The notes beneath the pieces were generated by a model, which worked only from the letters and a program-made list of their open reading frames with translations, ran no database searches and was not told the origin of the DNA. A stretch of 64,000 nucleotides of DNA, taken from NCBI RefSeq assembly GCF_026241895.1, contig NZ_JAPJIV010000009.1, positions 62,001 to 126,000 of the forward strand, written 5' to 3'. Made by a program: the position numbers and the translations under genes. Below, piece after piece: positions 16,844-24,883 of the stretch; the first letter of the stretch is position 1, and each line of letters opens with the position of its first letter. This DNA is from Pseudomonas sp. RIT-562. GTDB taxonomy: Bacteria > Pseudomonadota > Gammaproteobacteria > Pseudomonadales > Pseudomonadaceae.

Positions 16844-19111
16844 TTAGAACCGGTACTTCGCCGAAGCAGTAATGCTGCGCGGTGCACCGTAGGTCAGCGC
16901 GCCATAGGCATCAAAGACGTCGAAGTACTTCTCGTCGGTAACGTTGTTCGCATTGACCTGCGCCGAGAGGTTCTCGGTGATCTCGTAGCGCGCCATCAGG
17001 TTGACCAGCGCATAAGCATCCTGCTCGATTTTTTCGGGGTTGCCGGCCGGGTTGGTGGCGTAGGTGTAGATCGAGTCCTGCCAGTTGACGCCGCCGCCGA
17101 TGGTCAGCTTGTTGAACGCCCCCGGCAGGCGGTAGGTGGTGAAGGTACGCAGCAACTTGGTTGGGTACAGCGTGTTGACGTCGTCGCCATTGGCATCTTC
17201 GGCAGTGAACTGGGTGTAGCCTATCGAGGCATTCCAGTCGGTGGCCAGTTCGCCGGACACTTCCAGCTCGAAGCCCTTGCTGGTTGCGCCTTCGCTGGCC
17301 TCATAGGCAAAACCGCTGATCGGGTTCGAAGGATCGATCAGCGCCCCGGTGCTCTGGCCGAGGTTGTCCTGTTTGATCTGGAAGATCGCCGCCGAGGTAT
17401 TCAAGCGGCCGCCGTAGAACTCACCCTTCAGACCGAGCTCGGTGCTCTCGCCAACGATCGGGTCCAGGGTCTGGCCGCTGCTGTCGCGCACCGACTGCGG
17501 CAGGAAGATTTCGGTGTAGCTGGCGTAGGCCGAGATGTTGTCGTTGAGGTCATAGACCACGCCGGCATAGGGCGTCAGTTCATGATCGACATCGACCTTG
17601 CTGACTTCCGAGAACACGTCATCACTGGTCTTCTCGTACCAGCTTTCACGCGCGCCAAGAATCACTTTCAAGTCGTCGGTCACGTTGAGGCGAGTGGCGG
17701 CATACAGGCCTTTCTGGCGAGTTTCGCTGTACCCGTAGTCGGTCCGTGGGCCCCACACCGGCTCAGCGAAGTTGCCGCCGTAGGCATCAAAATCGGCGAC
17801 CCCTTCAAAGCCGGTTTGCGCATCCAGCGAGTCGGCGTCGAATTTCTGCTTGCTGTCCACGTAACCGAAGGCCAGCTCGTGCTCACGGCCCAACAGCGAG
17901 AACGGCCCGTTGAAGCGGATGGCGTAGTCGTCCTGGTTGGTCTCGGTCTTGTAGGTCGCCGGGAATGACGACATGGGTGCGCTACCGTTGCGACCCGGGT
18001 TGCCCGAGAGGTACAGCAAGGACGAATCGCCGGTGCGCTCGCCACGGTTGTAGCTCAGGTTCATCTGCCAGTCGTTGGCAAATTTGTGGTCGAGGTTAAC
18101 GAAGTAGGTGTCGTAAGTGGTGTCCCACTTGCTCCATTTTGCCGAGGTAGTCTTCGAACGGCTCCAGTTGGTCCGACCGCCGTCTGCGTACCAGACCGGC
18201 AGGCCACCCCACATCGGCGAGTCTTCCTTGTTTTCCTGATGGCTCAAGCCAAACCACAGGGTGGTGTCCGGCGTCAGGTCGATGTCCATGGTGCCGTACA
18301 GGGTCTGGCGTTTGGTCGAGTTCATGTCGATCCAGGTGTCGCCCTCGTTGGTCTCGCCAACCAGACGCGCCCGAATCGTGCCTTCCTCGTTCAACGCGGT
18401 GGACACGTCGGCCTCGACGCCATAGGTGTCCCAGGTGCCGGCGCTGAGTTCTACCGAACCCTTGAGGGCAGTGCTGTTGGCGCGCTTGCGCACCATGTTG
18501 ATCGACGCCGAAGGATCGCCCGCGCCCGTCATCAATCCGTTGGCACCGCGCACTACTTCCACCCGGTCATACATGGCCAGGCTGCTGAAAACCTCCCCCG
18601 AACTCCACGGCTGCTCGTAGATGGTCGGCACGCCATCGATCATCAGCGAGTTGAGCTCAAAGCCACGGGCGTTGAACTGCGCGCGGCTGGTCTCGTAGCG
18701 GTTGACCGACACCCCGGTGGTGTTGTTGACCACGTCGAGGATGGTGTGCAGATCCTGGTCCTGGATGCGCTGCTGGGTCACCACGCTGACCGACTGCGGA
18801 GTCTCGCGCAGGGACATGCTCAACGGCGTTGCCGTGCGTGCCGCCTCGGTCGTGTAGGAGTTGGTGTCCTCGGTCACGGCACTGCGTTCGCGGGCGGCGG
18901 TCTCGGTGATGGCGATCGGTGCCAGGGTCAGAGAGCTTCCATTCTCTTTTTGTTCAGTCTGTTCCGCCGCTTGCAGGGAAGGCGCGGTGAACGCGATACC
19001 GGCGGCAAGCATATGCACTGCAAGGGCAAGCGGGCGCACTTGGGAGGGCGAGCGCAGCATGGCGGAGCTTGGTGAACGCAGGGAGATAGGGGCGATCATG
19101 CGAATTCTCAT
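16844..19111 (-). CDS. fhuE: TonB-dependent siderophore receptor, FhuE-like
   Basis: A 755-residue outer-membrane receptor. After a long signal peptide (cleavage probably at SLQA-AEQ), a plug domain runs to about residue 220 with RETPQSVSVVTQQRIQDQ, ARGFELNSLMIDGVPT and VEVVRGANGLMTGAGDPSAS, then a 22-strand barrel ending in the aromatic C-terminus KYRF. SPMWGGLPVW, RDSSGQTLDPIVGE and QDNLGQSTGA resemble E. coli FhuE, the coprogen/hydroxamate receptor, so a hydroxamate siderophore is the likely ligand. No STN signalling domain precedes the plug. The start could also be ATG 19099. A Fur box lies immediately upstream. Confidence 0.85.
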   Translation of the reverse strand: MRIRMIAPISLRSPSSAMLRSPSQVRPLALAVHMLAAGIAFTAPSLQAAEQTEQKENGSSLTLAPIAITETAARERSAVTEDTNSYTTEAARTATPLSMSLRETPQSVSVVTQQRIQDQDLHTILDVVNNTTGVSVNRYETSRAQFNARGFELNSLMIDGVPTIYEQPWSSGEVFSSLAMYDRVEVVRGANGLMTGAGDPSASINMVRKRANSTALKGSVELSAGTWDTYGVEADVSTALNEEGTIRARLVGETNEGDTWIDMNSTKRQTLYGTMDIDLTPDTTLWFGLSHQENKEDSPMWGGLPVWYADGGRTNWSRSKTTSAKWSKWDTTYDTYFVNLDHKFANDWQMNLSYNRGERTGDSSLLYLSGNPGRNGSAPMSSFPATYKTETNQDDYAIRFNGPFSLLGREHELAFGYVDSKQKFDADSLDAQTGFEGVADFDAYGGNFAEPVWGPRTDYGYSETRQKGLYAATRLNVTDDLKVILGARESWYEKTSDDVFSEVSKVDVDHELTPYAGVVYDLNDNISAYASYTEIFLPQSVRDSSGQTLDPIVGESTELGLKGEFYGGRLNTSAAIFQIKQDNLGQSTGALIDPSNPISGFAYEASEGATSKGFELEVSGELATDWNASIGYTQFTAEDANGDDVNTLYPTKLLRTFTTYRLPGAFNKLTIGGGVNWQDSIYTYATNPAGNPEKIEQDAYALVNLMARYEITENLSAQVNANNVTDEKYFDVFDAYGALTYGAPRSITASAKYRF

Positions 19112-19123
19112 TCGGTTTGCTGT

Positions 19124-19142
19124 TATTGAGAATCCTTATCAT
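19124..19142 (-). promoter_or_regulatory. Fur box
   Basis: On the minus strand ATGATAAGGATTCTCAATA, a good match to the Fur 19-mer, 13 bp before the receptor start and about 100 bp before the sigma-factor gene. It could repress both under iron sufficiency. Confidence 0.75.
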
Positions 19143-19193
19143 ACGCAAATGTAATTATATGTGAAATGAGGTTTTTACTTATTTGGGAACATT

Positions 19194-19207
19194 TATCACT
19201 TGTGATA
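19194..19207. promoter_or_regulatory. Perfect palindrome before the sigma-factor gene
   Basis: TATCACTTGTGATA, a 6-2-6 perfect inverted repeat 36 bp upstream of the FecI-type ATG. Possible operator; the binding protein is unknown. Confidence 0.4.
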
Positions 19208-19243
19208 GCGTCTTGCCTTTCCGACCTGACCGTTTGCTGATTT

Positions 19244-19789
19244 ATGGCCCTGCATGAACGCCTTACCCTGACCCAATTGGTTGAGGTCCATTACGAGGAC
19301 ATCAAGGGTTATATCCAGCGCAAAGCCGGCTCGGCAGCCATTGCTTCGGACGTTGTCCAGGAGACCTGGCTGCGTGCTGCCAGGCATTCGGCCCGACAGC
19401 CGGACAAGCCGCTGGCTTACCTCTATCGCACGGCGACCAATCTGCTGCTGGACAAGCAGCGCCAGGACATGACCCACGGTCGTTACTTCGGCGACAGCGA
19501 ATGGGGCGAGGAGGCCGAGTGCCCGTTGGCTCCGCCGGAAGAGGCTGCCGGGACTCGGCAGGAGTTGGAGTTGCTGGCTGAGGCGGTGGGGGCTTTGCCG
19601 GAGAAGTACCGTGTGGTGTTTTTGCTGTCGCGTTGCGAGGGGTTCACCCAGCGTCAGATCGCTGCGCAACTGGATATCAAGGAAAGTACGGTGGAGAAGC
19701 AGATTGCCAAGGGGATGCAGCATTGTCGGGCGTGTTTGCAGCGGGGGTATGTTGGGCGAAGAGATCAGCGGGGTTTGATCGACTGTTGA
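19244..19789 (+). CDS. ECF sigma factor, FecI-type
   Basis: A 181-residue sigma-70-family protein. Region 2 is visible as LVEVHYEDIKGYIQRK then SDVVQETWLRAARHS and LAYLYRTATNLLLDKQR; region 4 as LAEAVGALPEKYRVVFLLSR then GFTQRQIAAQLDIKESTVEKQIAKGM. This is the FecI type that transcribes TonB-receptor genes. It is divergent from the FhuE-like receptor. Unusually, no FecR anti-sigma gene follows, and the receptor lacks an STN domain, so cell-surface signalling in its usual form seems absent; iron control through Fur may be the main input. The ribosome binding site is weak. Confidence 0.85.
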   Translation: MALHERLTLTQLVEVHYEDIKGYIQRKAGSAAIASDVVQETWLRAARHSARQPDKPLAYLYRTATNLLLDKQRQDMTHGRYFGDSEWGEEAECPLAPPEEAAGTRQELELLAEAVGALPEKYRVVFLLSRCEGFTQRQIAAQLDIKESTVEKQIAKGMQHCRACLQRGYVGRRDQRGLIDC

Positions 19790-19815
19790 AACCTTCGGGG
19801 AAAGGGCGGCTTGAA

Positions 19816-20292
19816 GTGTACATATCCGTTGCTGCAGTGATGGCTGCTATTGGTTCCGCCCTCACGGCGGGTAGCACCGATTGTCCTGTAGGAGCTGTCG
19901 AGTGAAACGAGGCTGCGATCTTTTGATCTTGTCTTGTGTACATATCCGTTGCTGCGGTCACGGCTGCTATTGGTTCCGCTTTTACAGCGGGTTACTTTGA
20001 AAGGCTGCGCGCCCCGGCGCAAAGTAACCAAACGCTTTTTGCCCCACCACTCGGCACCTCGCTTAGGCTCGGTGTGCCCGAACCCAGGCATTGCTCCGCG
20101 GGTCGCCGCGATGGGCCGTCCCTGGCCCAGCGCGGCTAAACCGGCATCCTTGCCGGTTTCCCCGCTACGCAATACCTGCGTTCGGCCAGCGTGGTTAATG
20201 GGCGTCCGCGATCAACAACCGGGCCGTGGCGGCCTTCGGGCCGACCAAGGCAGCAAGCCGGCGCGCTGCGCTTGTCTGGTGTGCGGAGCCCA
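19816..20292. repeat. Pseudomonas intergenic repeat region, no gene
   Basis: Two direct copies of a ~54-bp element beginning GTGTACATATCCGTTGCTGC start 120 bp apart (19816 and 19936). A REP-like half (19888-19930) lies between them. After the second copy come an inverted pair GGTTACTTTG/CAAAGTAACC and a perfect hairpin AAACCGGCA-TCCT-TGCCGGTTT. The organisation looks like a non-coding repeat family inserted between the sigma factor and a cupin fragment. Open frames here lack ribosome binding sites. Confidence 0.6.
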
Positions 20293-20484
20293 CGGGTGGT
20301 TGCCGAGATGAACGACTACCAGTTCAAGGTCGTACGCATCGAGGGCGAGTTCATTTGGCATTCCCATCCGGAAACCGACGAGGCATTTCTCGTGTTGGAA
20401 GGAACGCTGCGCATTGATCTGCCCCATGGCAGCGTCTATGTCGGCCCAGGCGAACTGTATGTGGTGCCCCGAGGCGTAGAGTAA
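20293..20484 (+). pseudogene. Cupin-domain protein fragment
   Basis: Codes for the middle of a small cupin: RVVAEMNDYQFKVVRIEGEF, the metal-site motif HSHPETDEAFLVLEG, then GPGELYVVPRGVE and a stop. Intact relatives continue after GVE with HKP and about 30 more residues, and begin some 25 residues earlier. Both ends are lost: the left border lies in the repeat region, the right border in a GGGGACAG-type box. ATG 20308 exists but has no convincing ribosome binding site. Confidence 0.7.
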
Positions 20485-20491
20485 CGAGCGC

Positions 20492-20519
20492 AAAATACAT
20501 CTGTCCCCTTTCGAAGATT
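20492..20519 (-). repeat. GGGGACAGAT-type repeat, left copy of a direct repeat
   Basis: Contains GTCCCCTTTCGAAGATT (20503-20519), found again base for base at 21125-21141 in the same orientation. The two copies bracket the GNAT gene. Confidence 0.6.
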
Positions 20520-20671
20520 AATACGCCTGAAAAAGATGTTTTTTTACCTGCTTTCCGGTTTTATGCGAACAGCGGATGTGCATGCTACTCATTTCATGCT
20601 ACCGGGCGACGGCTGATTCAGGCTGCCGAAAGCCGCACGGCAGCTCAACGTTGAATGGTCGGAACAATAAA

Positions 20672-21109
20672 ATGGAAATCAAGATTGGTTTATTGGATTC
20701 TCCAACAGAAAAGGATCAAGCAGTTTTGAATGATAGGTTTTCAGAATATCTTCGAATTCAATATCCGGATCTGCCGCCAGAATCGGAAGATAAAAAATTT
20801 ATGGTGGTTGCACACGATGAAGTTGGCGACTACATCGGCGCAATAGGCTGTAATTGTTATTGGGATGGTTTGGAAATTGATACCTTTTGGGTCAAGGAAT
20901 CTCATCGCGGTAAAAAAGTTGGTTCTATGCTGTTGGAAAAAGCAGAAACGATTGGCGCCAACAATGGGGCAGTCATCGCCTTCTTAAAAACCGTTGATGC
21001 TAAACAGTTTTATGAGCGGCACGGATATCAGGTTTATGGTGTTCTTGAGGATCGACCAATCGGGACTAACTTGTATCATTTGAAGAAGCGGCTAATAAAA
21101 CGGGCATAA
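20672..21109 (+). CDS. GNAT-family acetyltransferase
   Basis: A 145-residue N-acetyltransferase. The acetyl-CoA loop is KESHRGKKVGSMLLEKAE (R/Q-x-x-G-x-G/A type, here RGKKVG), preceded by the strand IDTFWV and followed by FLKTVDAKQFYERHGYQVYG near the C-terminus. Substrate unknown; relatives acetylate small molecules or aminoglycosides. The gene is clearly more AT-rich than its surroundings and is framed by 17-bp direct repeats, which suggests acquisition as a cassette. ATG 20672 follows GGAACAATAAA; the start at 20576 is too long for the fold. Confidence 0.8.
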   Translation: MEIKIGLLDSPTEKDQAVLNDRFSEYLRIQYPDLPPESEDKKFMVVAHDEVGDYIGAIGCNCYWDGLEIDTFWVKESHRGKKVGSMLLEKAETIGANNGAVIAFLKTVDAKQFYERHGYQVYGVLEDRPIGTNLYHLKKRLIKRA

Positions 21110-21124
21110 CAACTGGTCAAGAAC

Positions 21125-21141
21125 GTCCCCTTTCGAAGATT
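21125..21141. repeat. Right copy of the 17-bp direct repeat
   Basis: GTCCCCTTTCGAAGATT, identical to 20503-20519. Confidence 0.7.
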
Positions 21142-21149
21142 CAATCTCC

Positions 21150-21248
21150 GTAGGAGCTGCCGAAGGCTCGGGCCGCGGTCGGACGATCTTTTGATCGGGT
21201 TTATAAGAATCAAAAGATCGCAGCCTCGTTGCACTCGACAGCTCCTAC
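21150..21248. repeat. REP-like inverted repeat
   Basis: GTAGGAGCTGCCGAAGGCTC on the left and GTTGCACTCGACAGCTCCTAC on the right, with an inner pair GATCTTTTGAT/ATCAAAAGATC. Half copies of this family occur at 19888-19930 and 23861-23902. Confidence 0.65.
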
Positions 21249-21295
21249 CGTCCTAAAACAAATCCCTCGTCGCGGCGCTGGAATCCGGTCAAATA

Positions 21296-22198
21296 TCACC
21301 GGGGTGCGGCGAACGCAATCAGCAAATCTTCAACCAAAGCTTGCTGTGCCTCGCTTGGCTGGCGGGCACTATGGTTGGCCAAGTGGAATTGCACGCTGAA
21401 TTCTAATGTTTCAGGGCTTAGTGCCTGCAGCAAGCCTCGGGCTTCCCAAGGCGCAGCTACGTGGCGAGGTAAGTAGCCGATGTGTGCGCCAGAAAGGATA
21501 AAGGCCAGACTTCCTTCGACCTGCTCGGTGCTCACACTGCTGTAATTGAACTTGAATGCTTGCGCTGAACCAGTAAAACGGTAGGGGTGGAGCACCCCGT
21601 CACAGGCACGCAGCTGTGTGTCGCCGGGGTGTGGGATACCGAATAGCGGATGACTTTTACCGCAGTAAAGCCGTTGCTGCTCCTCGAACAGCGGATGATA
21701 ATTCAGTGCACTTTGCTGGCCGGAAAAGTAGCTGATGGCCAGGTGCAACTGGTTCTGCAACAACCGCCGCTCCAGTTCTGCCGGCATGGCACTGAGCACC
21801 TTGATCTGCACATCCTGGTTACGTTTGCGAAAACGCCCCATTGCGTGCGAGATACGCTCGGTTACCTGTGAGTCGAGGGCTTCGGACAGGCCGATTGACA
21901 ATTCGCCTAGCAGTTTGTCGGCCATGCCCTGGGCTTCACACTTGAATGCCTCTATGGAAGAGAACAACTTGCGTGTGGCTTGCAGCACCAGGTCTCCCTT
22001 GGGTGTCAGGCGAAAACCTGCCTTACCGCGTTCACACAGACGGTAGCCTAGGCGGGTTTCAAGCTTGGCCATTTGCGTGCTGATGGTCGACTGGCCGATT
22101 CCCAACTCACCCTGGGCGGCGCTGAAACCGCCGCATTCCACCACGCTCACAAACAAGCGCAGCAATTGCAGATCGACATCGTGCACTTGGTTGAGCAT
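21296..22198 (-). CDS. LysR-family transcriptional regulator
   Basis: A 300-residue LysR protein. The N-terminal helix-turn-helix reads LQLLRLFVSVVECGGFSAAQGELGIGQSTISTQMAKLETRLGYRL in outline, and the rest is the periplasmic-binding-like effector domain (LSIGLSEALDSQ, LHLAISYFSGQ, GYLPRHVAAPW). ATG 22198 has GGAG seven bases before it, better than the in-frame start at 22231. It is divergent from a wrecked polyamine-binding gene and speB, so a role in polyamine or agmatine metabolism is plausible. Confidence 0.85.
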   Translation of the reverse strand: MLNQVHDVDLQLLRLFVSVVECGGFSAAQGELGIGQSTISTQMAKLETRLGYRLCERGKAGFRLTPKGDLVLQATRKLFSSIEAFKCEAQGMADKLLGELSIGLSEALDSQVTERISHAMGRFRKRNQDVQIKVLSAMPAELERRLLQNQLHLAISYFSGQQSALNYHPLFEEQQRLYCGKSHPLFGIPHPGDTQLRACDGVLHPYRFTGSAQAFKFNYSSVSTEQVEGSLAFILSGAHIGYLPRHVAAPWEARGLLQALSPETLEFSVQFHLANHSARQPSEAQQALVEDLLIAFAAPR

Positions 22199-22308
22199 GT
22201 GGCTCCAAACATTGATGGTGGTGAATGCCAAGGTAGCATACTTCGTATTTATTGAAGATATGCCACGGCATAGGATTCGCGCATCGTTGCTAACCGCGGA
22301 GTTATGAC

Positions 22309-22706
22309 ATGCGTGCCTTGATAGGGTGGTTGTGCTTGTGTTGGTGTTTGGGGGCGCACGCCACCGATACGCAATTGAGTATTTATACCTGGGCCGAGTA
22401 CATCCCTGAACAGGTGCTGCAGCGCTTCAAAGCCGAGACTGGCATTAAGGTCAAACTCGACGTCTTCTCCAGCGCCGAGGAGCAGGACAGCAAGTTGCTG
22501 ACCGGACACAGTGGCTACGATGTGGTGTTCCCTTTGCCAACGCCAACATGGCGGCCACGCCGTTGATCGATCCGGCCGTGACGAATGATCCCGATATCTA
22601 CCCGTCCGAGGAAGTTCGCGGACGCCTGTTCAGCGAGCAGCTGTTGCCACTACACGCCCAGCGTGACCGAACTCGTCTGTGGACCACGTTCCGCACCAAA
22701 ATTTGA
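22309..22706 (+). pseudogene. Polyamine ABC transporter binding protein (PotF/SpuD type), internal deletion
   Basis: The first 75 codons give a signal peptide and the N-terminus of a PotF-like protein: LSIYTWAEYIPEQVLQRFKAETG then DSKLLTGHSGYDVVFP. The frame then shifts and the next codons encode the C-terminus: ANANMAATPLIDPAVTNDPD, IYPSEEVRGRLF, ending RTRLWTTFRTKI. About 240 central codons are missing, and the two ends are joined near 22530 in different frames. The periplasmic binding protein cannot be made. It precedes speB by 10 bp, so it once headed the same transcript. Confidence 0.8.
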
Positions 22707-22716
22707 GGATTTCACC

Positions 22717-23685
22717 ATGGAAGTATTTCAGGGCAATGACCTAGCCATCACCCGTGATGGTCTGTACGGCACTCAATCTGAACCGACCTACGGCGGCATC
22801 ACCAGTTTCATGCGCCGGCGTTACACGCGTGATTTGAATGGCGTCGATCTGGTCGTCAGTGGCATACCGTTCGATACCGCTACCAGCAATCGCCCAGGAA
22901 CCCGTTTCGGACCAAGGGGGATCCGTGCTGCCTCTGTCCAGTCGGCCTGGGAGCGCCCTTCCCCATGGGAGTTTGATCCATTCGATCATTTGGCTGTGAT
23001 CGACTACGGCGATTGCAACTTCGATCATGGACAGCCGCAGAAGACGCCTGCCGCCATCGAAGCGCATGCCGATCACATTTTGGAGGCGGGGTGCGGGATG
23101 TTGACGTTGGGGGGTGATCACTTCATCAGCTACCCATTGCTCAAGGCCCATGCGAAGAAACACGGCGCTTTGTCGCTCGTGCACTTTGACGCTCACAGTG
23201 ATACCTGGCCGGATGCCGAGGACAGTGAGCAGGGAATTCATCACGGCACCATGTTCTATCACGCCGCCCGACAGGGCCTGGTCGATCCGGGCCGTTCAGT
23301 GCAGATCGGCCTGCGCACGACCAATGACGACACGATGGGCTTCCAGGTACTCGATGCCCGGCAAGTTCTCAGCAGCTCACCGAAGGCGATTGCCGAGTTG
23401 ATTCGCGCGCGGGTGGGCGATAATCCTGTTTACCTGACATTCGACATTGACTGTCTCGACCCGGCCTTCGCTCCCGGCACGGGTACTCCGGTCTGCGGCG
23501 GATTGAGTACCCATCAGGCATTGGAAATCCTGCGAGCGTTGCGCGGTATCAACCTGGTCGGAATGGATGTGGTGGAAGTCTCGCCGCCTTACGACCACGC
23601 GGAAGTGACGGCGCTTGCTGGCGCGACCATCGCTATGGAAATGGTCTGCCTATATGCCGCACGACACAAATTACCCGCCAGTTAA
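22717..23685 (+). CDS. speB: Agmatinase
   Basis: A 322-residue ureohydrolase, closely following the E. coli SpeB pattern: GIPFDTATSNRPGTRFGPRGIR, GGDHF (His135), HFDAHSD (Asp158, His160, Asp162) and TFDIDCLDP (Asp243, Asp245) supply all Mn ligands, and GMDVVEVSPPYDHAEVTA is the C-terminal signature. It hydrolyses agmatine to putrescine and urea; guanidinobutyrase is the main alternative in Pseudomonas. ATG 22717 has GAGGA eight bases before it. It follows the potF-like pseudogene and faces a LysR gene upstream. Confidence 0.85.
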   Translation: MEVFQGNDLAITRDGLYGTQSEPTYGGITSFMRRRYTRDLNGVDLVVSGIPFDTATSNRPGTRFGPRGIRAASVQSAWERPSPWEFDPFDHLAVIDYGDCNFDHGQPQKTPAAIEAHADHILEAGCGMLTLGGDHFISYPLLKAHAKKHGALSLVHFDAHSDTWPDAEDSEQGIHHGTMFYHAARQGLVDPGRSVQIGLRTTNDDTMGFQVLDARQVLSSSPKAIAELIRARVGDNPVYLTFDIDCLDPAFAPGTGTPVCGGLSTHQALEILRALRGINLVGMDVVEVSPPYDHAEVTALAGATIAMEMVCLYAARHKLPAS

Positions 23686-23922
23686 ATCTGCACGTTGAGG
23701 CACAGTTGCCGTTACGGCAACCTCACTGAACAAACGACTCGGGTTCTGCGGGTATACAACGCAGACGCAGAAGGAAATCCATAAAGGGGGAGACCGCAAC
23801 TCGCTGCCGGGGATTTCCGACAGCGTGATGCGGGCGCAGATCACCGTGAATTGATGTCGAATCAAAAGATCGCAGCCTCGTTGCACTCGGCAACTCCTGC
23901 AGTGCCTTATCGCGCCAGCCCC
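23686..23922. other. Intergenic gap, REP-like half site only
   Basis: No gene seen. The only recognisable element is a REP-like half (23861-23902: ATCAAAAGATCGCAGCCTCG then CACTCGGCAACTCCTGCAG), related to 21150-21248. Confidence 0.5.
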
Positions 23923-24381
23923 TCAACCGCCTTGCGGTACCACCCGCGCTTCATTCCCCGACCCCTGGATATAAACCTTCATGCCTTTACCCAGGGACGA
24001 ATTGATCGGCTGAGTCACCGACACCAGCACCCCACTGGTGACCCGCACGATGATCTGTTGCGCCTCTACCGGCTGGTCGTATTTTTTCTTCTCTGCGTAG
24101 TTGCCGCCGACCGCACCGGCTAAGGCGCCGGCGACCATGGCGACATCGCGGCCGGTACCGCGGCCGATCAGGCTGCCTATGCCCAGACCGCCAAGGCCGC
24201 CAAGTACGGCGCCGACTCCGCTGTCGTGGTTGGTCTGCATCTGCGTCAAGGAAATCTGCTCGATGGTGCCCGAGCGAATCTCGACCTCACCGGCGCCACC
24301 ATCGGTCGAGCTCACGGCGGAGCAGGCGCTGATCAGCACCGCCACTAACGTCAGCGTCAGCCAGGACTGGATTGCTTTCAT
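23923..24381 (-). CDS. Glycine-zipper lipoprotein, SlyB-like
   Basis: A 152-residue outer-membrane lipoprotein. Signal peptide with lipobox ISAC (Cys20). The glycine-zipper 2TM segment is VGAVLGGLGGLGIGSLIGRG and VAMVAGALAGAVGGNYAEKK, followed by a beta domain (QQIIVRVTSGVLVSVTQ, GMKVYIQG). Typical of SlyB/YcfJ proteins that stabilise the outer membrane. It is the last gene of a three-gene minus-strand group whose first gene is truncated. Confidence 0.85.
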   Translation of the reverse strand: MKAIQSWLTLTLVAVLISACSAVSSTDGGAGEVEIRSGTIEQISLTQMQTNHDSGVGAVLGGLGGLGIGSLIGRGTGRDVAMVAGALAGAVGGNYAEKKKYDQPVEAQQIIVRVTSGVLVSVTQPINSSLGKGMKVYIQGSGNEARVVPQGG

Positions 24382-24395
24382 GTGCGTGCACCTCG

Positions 24396-24821
24396 TTATT
24401 GATAGCGGATGGCAATGCCTTTGAGCTTGCGGCCCTGGATGGTTTCAATGTCGCGGCTCCACAACGGGCCAGACACGTACGCAGCGACGGGCTGGATATT
24501 GTCGTACACGACCACTACCGCGTTCGCGCCGAGGGTCGCGGCCTGCTCACGCAGTTTCTGTTCGACCTGGGTGATGGGCGGGGCAGGGTCGACGCTGGCA
24601 TCGATCAGGATTTCCCCCAGGCGTACATGCGGCCGGGTGGGTTCGGTGCGCAGTACCTGAACTTCGCTGGCCAGGGTCGGTGCAGGGTGTTCCACGCCGA
24701 CATAGGCGGTGGTCTGCGCATCGACGGTGGCGCAGGCCGTGAGTGCGAGCGCGCAGGCGAACAATGCTGCGCCCAGCAGTGGGCGCTGAAAACGTGAGAG
24801 TCCTGGTGATGGAGGCCGCAT
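24396..24821 (-). CDS. Putative lipoprotein of unknown function
   Basis: A 141-residue product with a signal peptide ending in the lipobox LTAC (Cys30). The mature part includes RPHVRLGEILIDASVD and QKLREQAATLGANAVVVVYDN, a pattern seen in small envelope proteins with a YbjQ-like fold; I cannot assign a role. It lies 14 bp upstream of the SlyB-like gene and is probably co-transcribed with it. Confidence 0.7.
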   Translation of the reverse strand: MRPPSPGLSRFQRPLLGAALFACALALTACATVDAQTTAYVGVEHPAPTLASEVQVLRTEPTRPHVRLGEILIDASVDPAPPITQVEQKLREQAATLGANAVVVVYDNIQPVAAYVSGPLWSRDIETIQGRKLKGIAIRYQ

Positions 24822-24883
24822 GGCGAATGTCCTCTGATTGATGGGTATTCAATCGCCGACCCGGGTCGGCGATTGCGCGCTGC

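Noticed and set aside
19934..20311. Open frame of about 125 codons in the repeat region
   Set aside because: Consists of the repeat element itself with basic, low-information translation and no ribosome binding site.
20576..20671. Longer N-terminus for the GNAT protein
   Set aside because: Extra 32 residues do not belong to the fold; ATG 20672 gives the normal length.
20615..21141. Definite integron cassette with attC sites around the GNAT gene
   Set aside because: Core-like motifs are partial and no complete attC stem or integrase could be identified; kept only as a possibility in the findings.
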